Shown piece by piece: positions 4,939 to 5,361 of a DNA stretch of 5,361 nt. The DNA comes from a bacterium (GTDB lineage Bacteria; Patescibacteriota; Gracilibacteria; UBA1369; GCA-2718715). The position numbers were made by a program, and so were the translations under genes. The DNA lies in the NCBI GenBank assembly GCA_030426295.1, contig JAUHYY010000071.1, positions 1 through 5,361 of the forward strand. The letters run 5' to 3'. The notes under the pieces are model-generated. The model saw only the letters and a program-made list of their open reading frames with translations. It did no database searches and had not been told where the DNA came from. Within the stretch, counting starts at the first letter, position 1; every line of letters starts with the position of its first letter.

Positions 4939-5361
4939 ATGAAACCACCTATTGTAGTTATTGGGTCTGGAATTGCGGGTCTAACTTTTGCACTAAAGGT
5001 AAGTGAATTTCGAGATGTTGTAGTGCTGACTAAGTCAAAAATTGATGAAGGAAGCACCAAGTATGCCCAAGGTGGTATTGCTGCAGTTGTTAGTAATGAG
5101 GATGATTTTGAGGCGCATGTGGCTGATACAATGAAGGCTGGCAGTTACCATAATGACGAAGAAATGGTTCGGTTTATGGTTGAGAATGGCCCGAAAGCGA
5201 TTGAATGGTTGAAAAGTTGTGGGGCTAATTTTGATGCTGAACTAGCACTTGAAGGTGGGCATAGTAAGAGAAGAGTAATGCATAATGCGGATAGAACAGG
5301 TGCGGAGATAGAGGATAAATTAATATACGAGATAGGAAATAAAGAGAGGAGGATTGAAGTG
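4939..5361 (+). CDS. nadB: L-aspartate oxidase, N-terminal part (3' end outside window)
   Basis: NadB is an FAD enzyme that oxidises L-aspartate to iminoaspartate for NadA; it uses oxygen or, anaerobically, fumarate as acceptor. The first 141 codons are present and open to the last base. VVIGSGIAGL (6-15) is the dinucleotide-binding GxGxxG loop after a first beta strand. EGSTKYAQGGIAAV (37-50) is the FAD and active-site signature of the family. LEGGHSKRR (104-112) includes E105, equivalent to E. coli E121, and RVMHNADRTG (112-121) follows as expected. The segment just before EGGHS is about 14 residues shorter than in E. coli. ATG 4939 is the first ATG of the frame and sits directly before the FAD motif. 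nadA lies on the same strand but is separated by the opposite-strand trhP-aroK pair, so nadB has its own promoter. Confusion with succinate dehydrogenase flavoprotein is unlikely given the EGST and EGGHS motifs. Confidence 0.95.
   Translation, partial: MKPPIVVIGSGIAGLTFALKVSEFRDVVVLTKSKIDEGSTKYAQGGIAAVVSNEDDFEAHVADTMKAGSYHNDEEMVRFMVENGPKAIEWLKSCGANFDAELALEGGHSKRRVMHNADRTGAEIEDKLIYEIGNKERRIEV

Noticed and set aside
5344..5361. A consensus Shine-Dalgarno-like AGGAGG (5347-5352) six bases before a GTG at 5359, suggesting a gene start.
   Set aside because: It lies inside nadB, the GTG is in the nadB frame, and the encoded residues still match the family at that point, so it is most likely just Arg-Arg codons (AGG AGG).

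Overview
The window (5,361 bp, AT-rich, roughly 40% G+C by eye) is dense bacterial core-metabolism DNA carrying two pathways: the shikimate (chorismate) pathway and de novo NAD synthesis. Coding density is high and intergenic gaps are tiny. TAA, TAG and TGA all act as stops and no gene has an internal stop, so the standard bacterial code fits. I cannot name the organism. The compact genome style, AT-rich genes and lack of Shine-Dalgarno motifs would suit a streamlined anaerobe, possibly a candidate-phylum bacterium, but this is a low-confidence guess. I see no mobile element, CRISPR array, rRNA or tRNA.

Layout. Plus strand: the 3' part of aroB (3-dehydroquinate synthase, 1-363) overlaps aroA (EPSP synthase, 347-1507) by 17 bp. 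A 63-bp gap follows, holding a good sigma70-type promoter and an 8-bp inverted repeat. After it come an unrecognised 126-residue ORF (1571-1951) and, 21 bp later, nadA (quinolinate synthase, 1973-3118). Minus strand: trhP/yegQ-type U32-family gene (4881-3595) and, 2 bp behind it, aroK (shikimate kinase, 3592-3092). The aroK 3' end overlaps the nadA 3' end by 27 bp on opposite strands. A 57-bp divergent region (4882-4938) with a perfect TATAAT precedes nadB (L-aspartate oxidase, 4939 to the window end, cut off), which is again on the plus strand.

How the genes fit together. AroB, AroK and AroA supply three of the seven steps to chorismate. NadB and NadA together convert L-aspartate and dihydroxyacetone phosphate to quinolinate, the NAD precursor. 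The U32 protein belongs to the TrhP family, which hydroxylates tRNA uridine-34 in a reaction known in E. coli to depend on prephenate, a product of chorismate. Its apparent co-transcription with aroK therefore links a tRNA-modification enzyme to the pathway that makes its required metabolite. This is the most suggestive contextual signal here.

The least understood element is the 126-residue ORF. It has no family I recognise, and its C-terminal third looks like a lipoprotein signal peptide placed where no signal peptide should be. A second oddity is a compact AroA that lacks about 25 residues found in the E. coli enzyme while keeping the catalytic residues I checked. There is no gene-free stretch longer than 63 bp.
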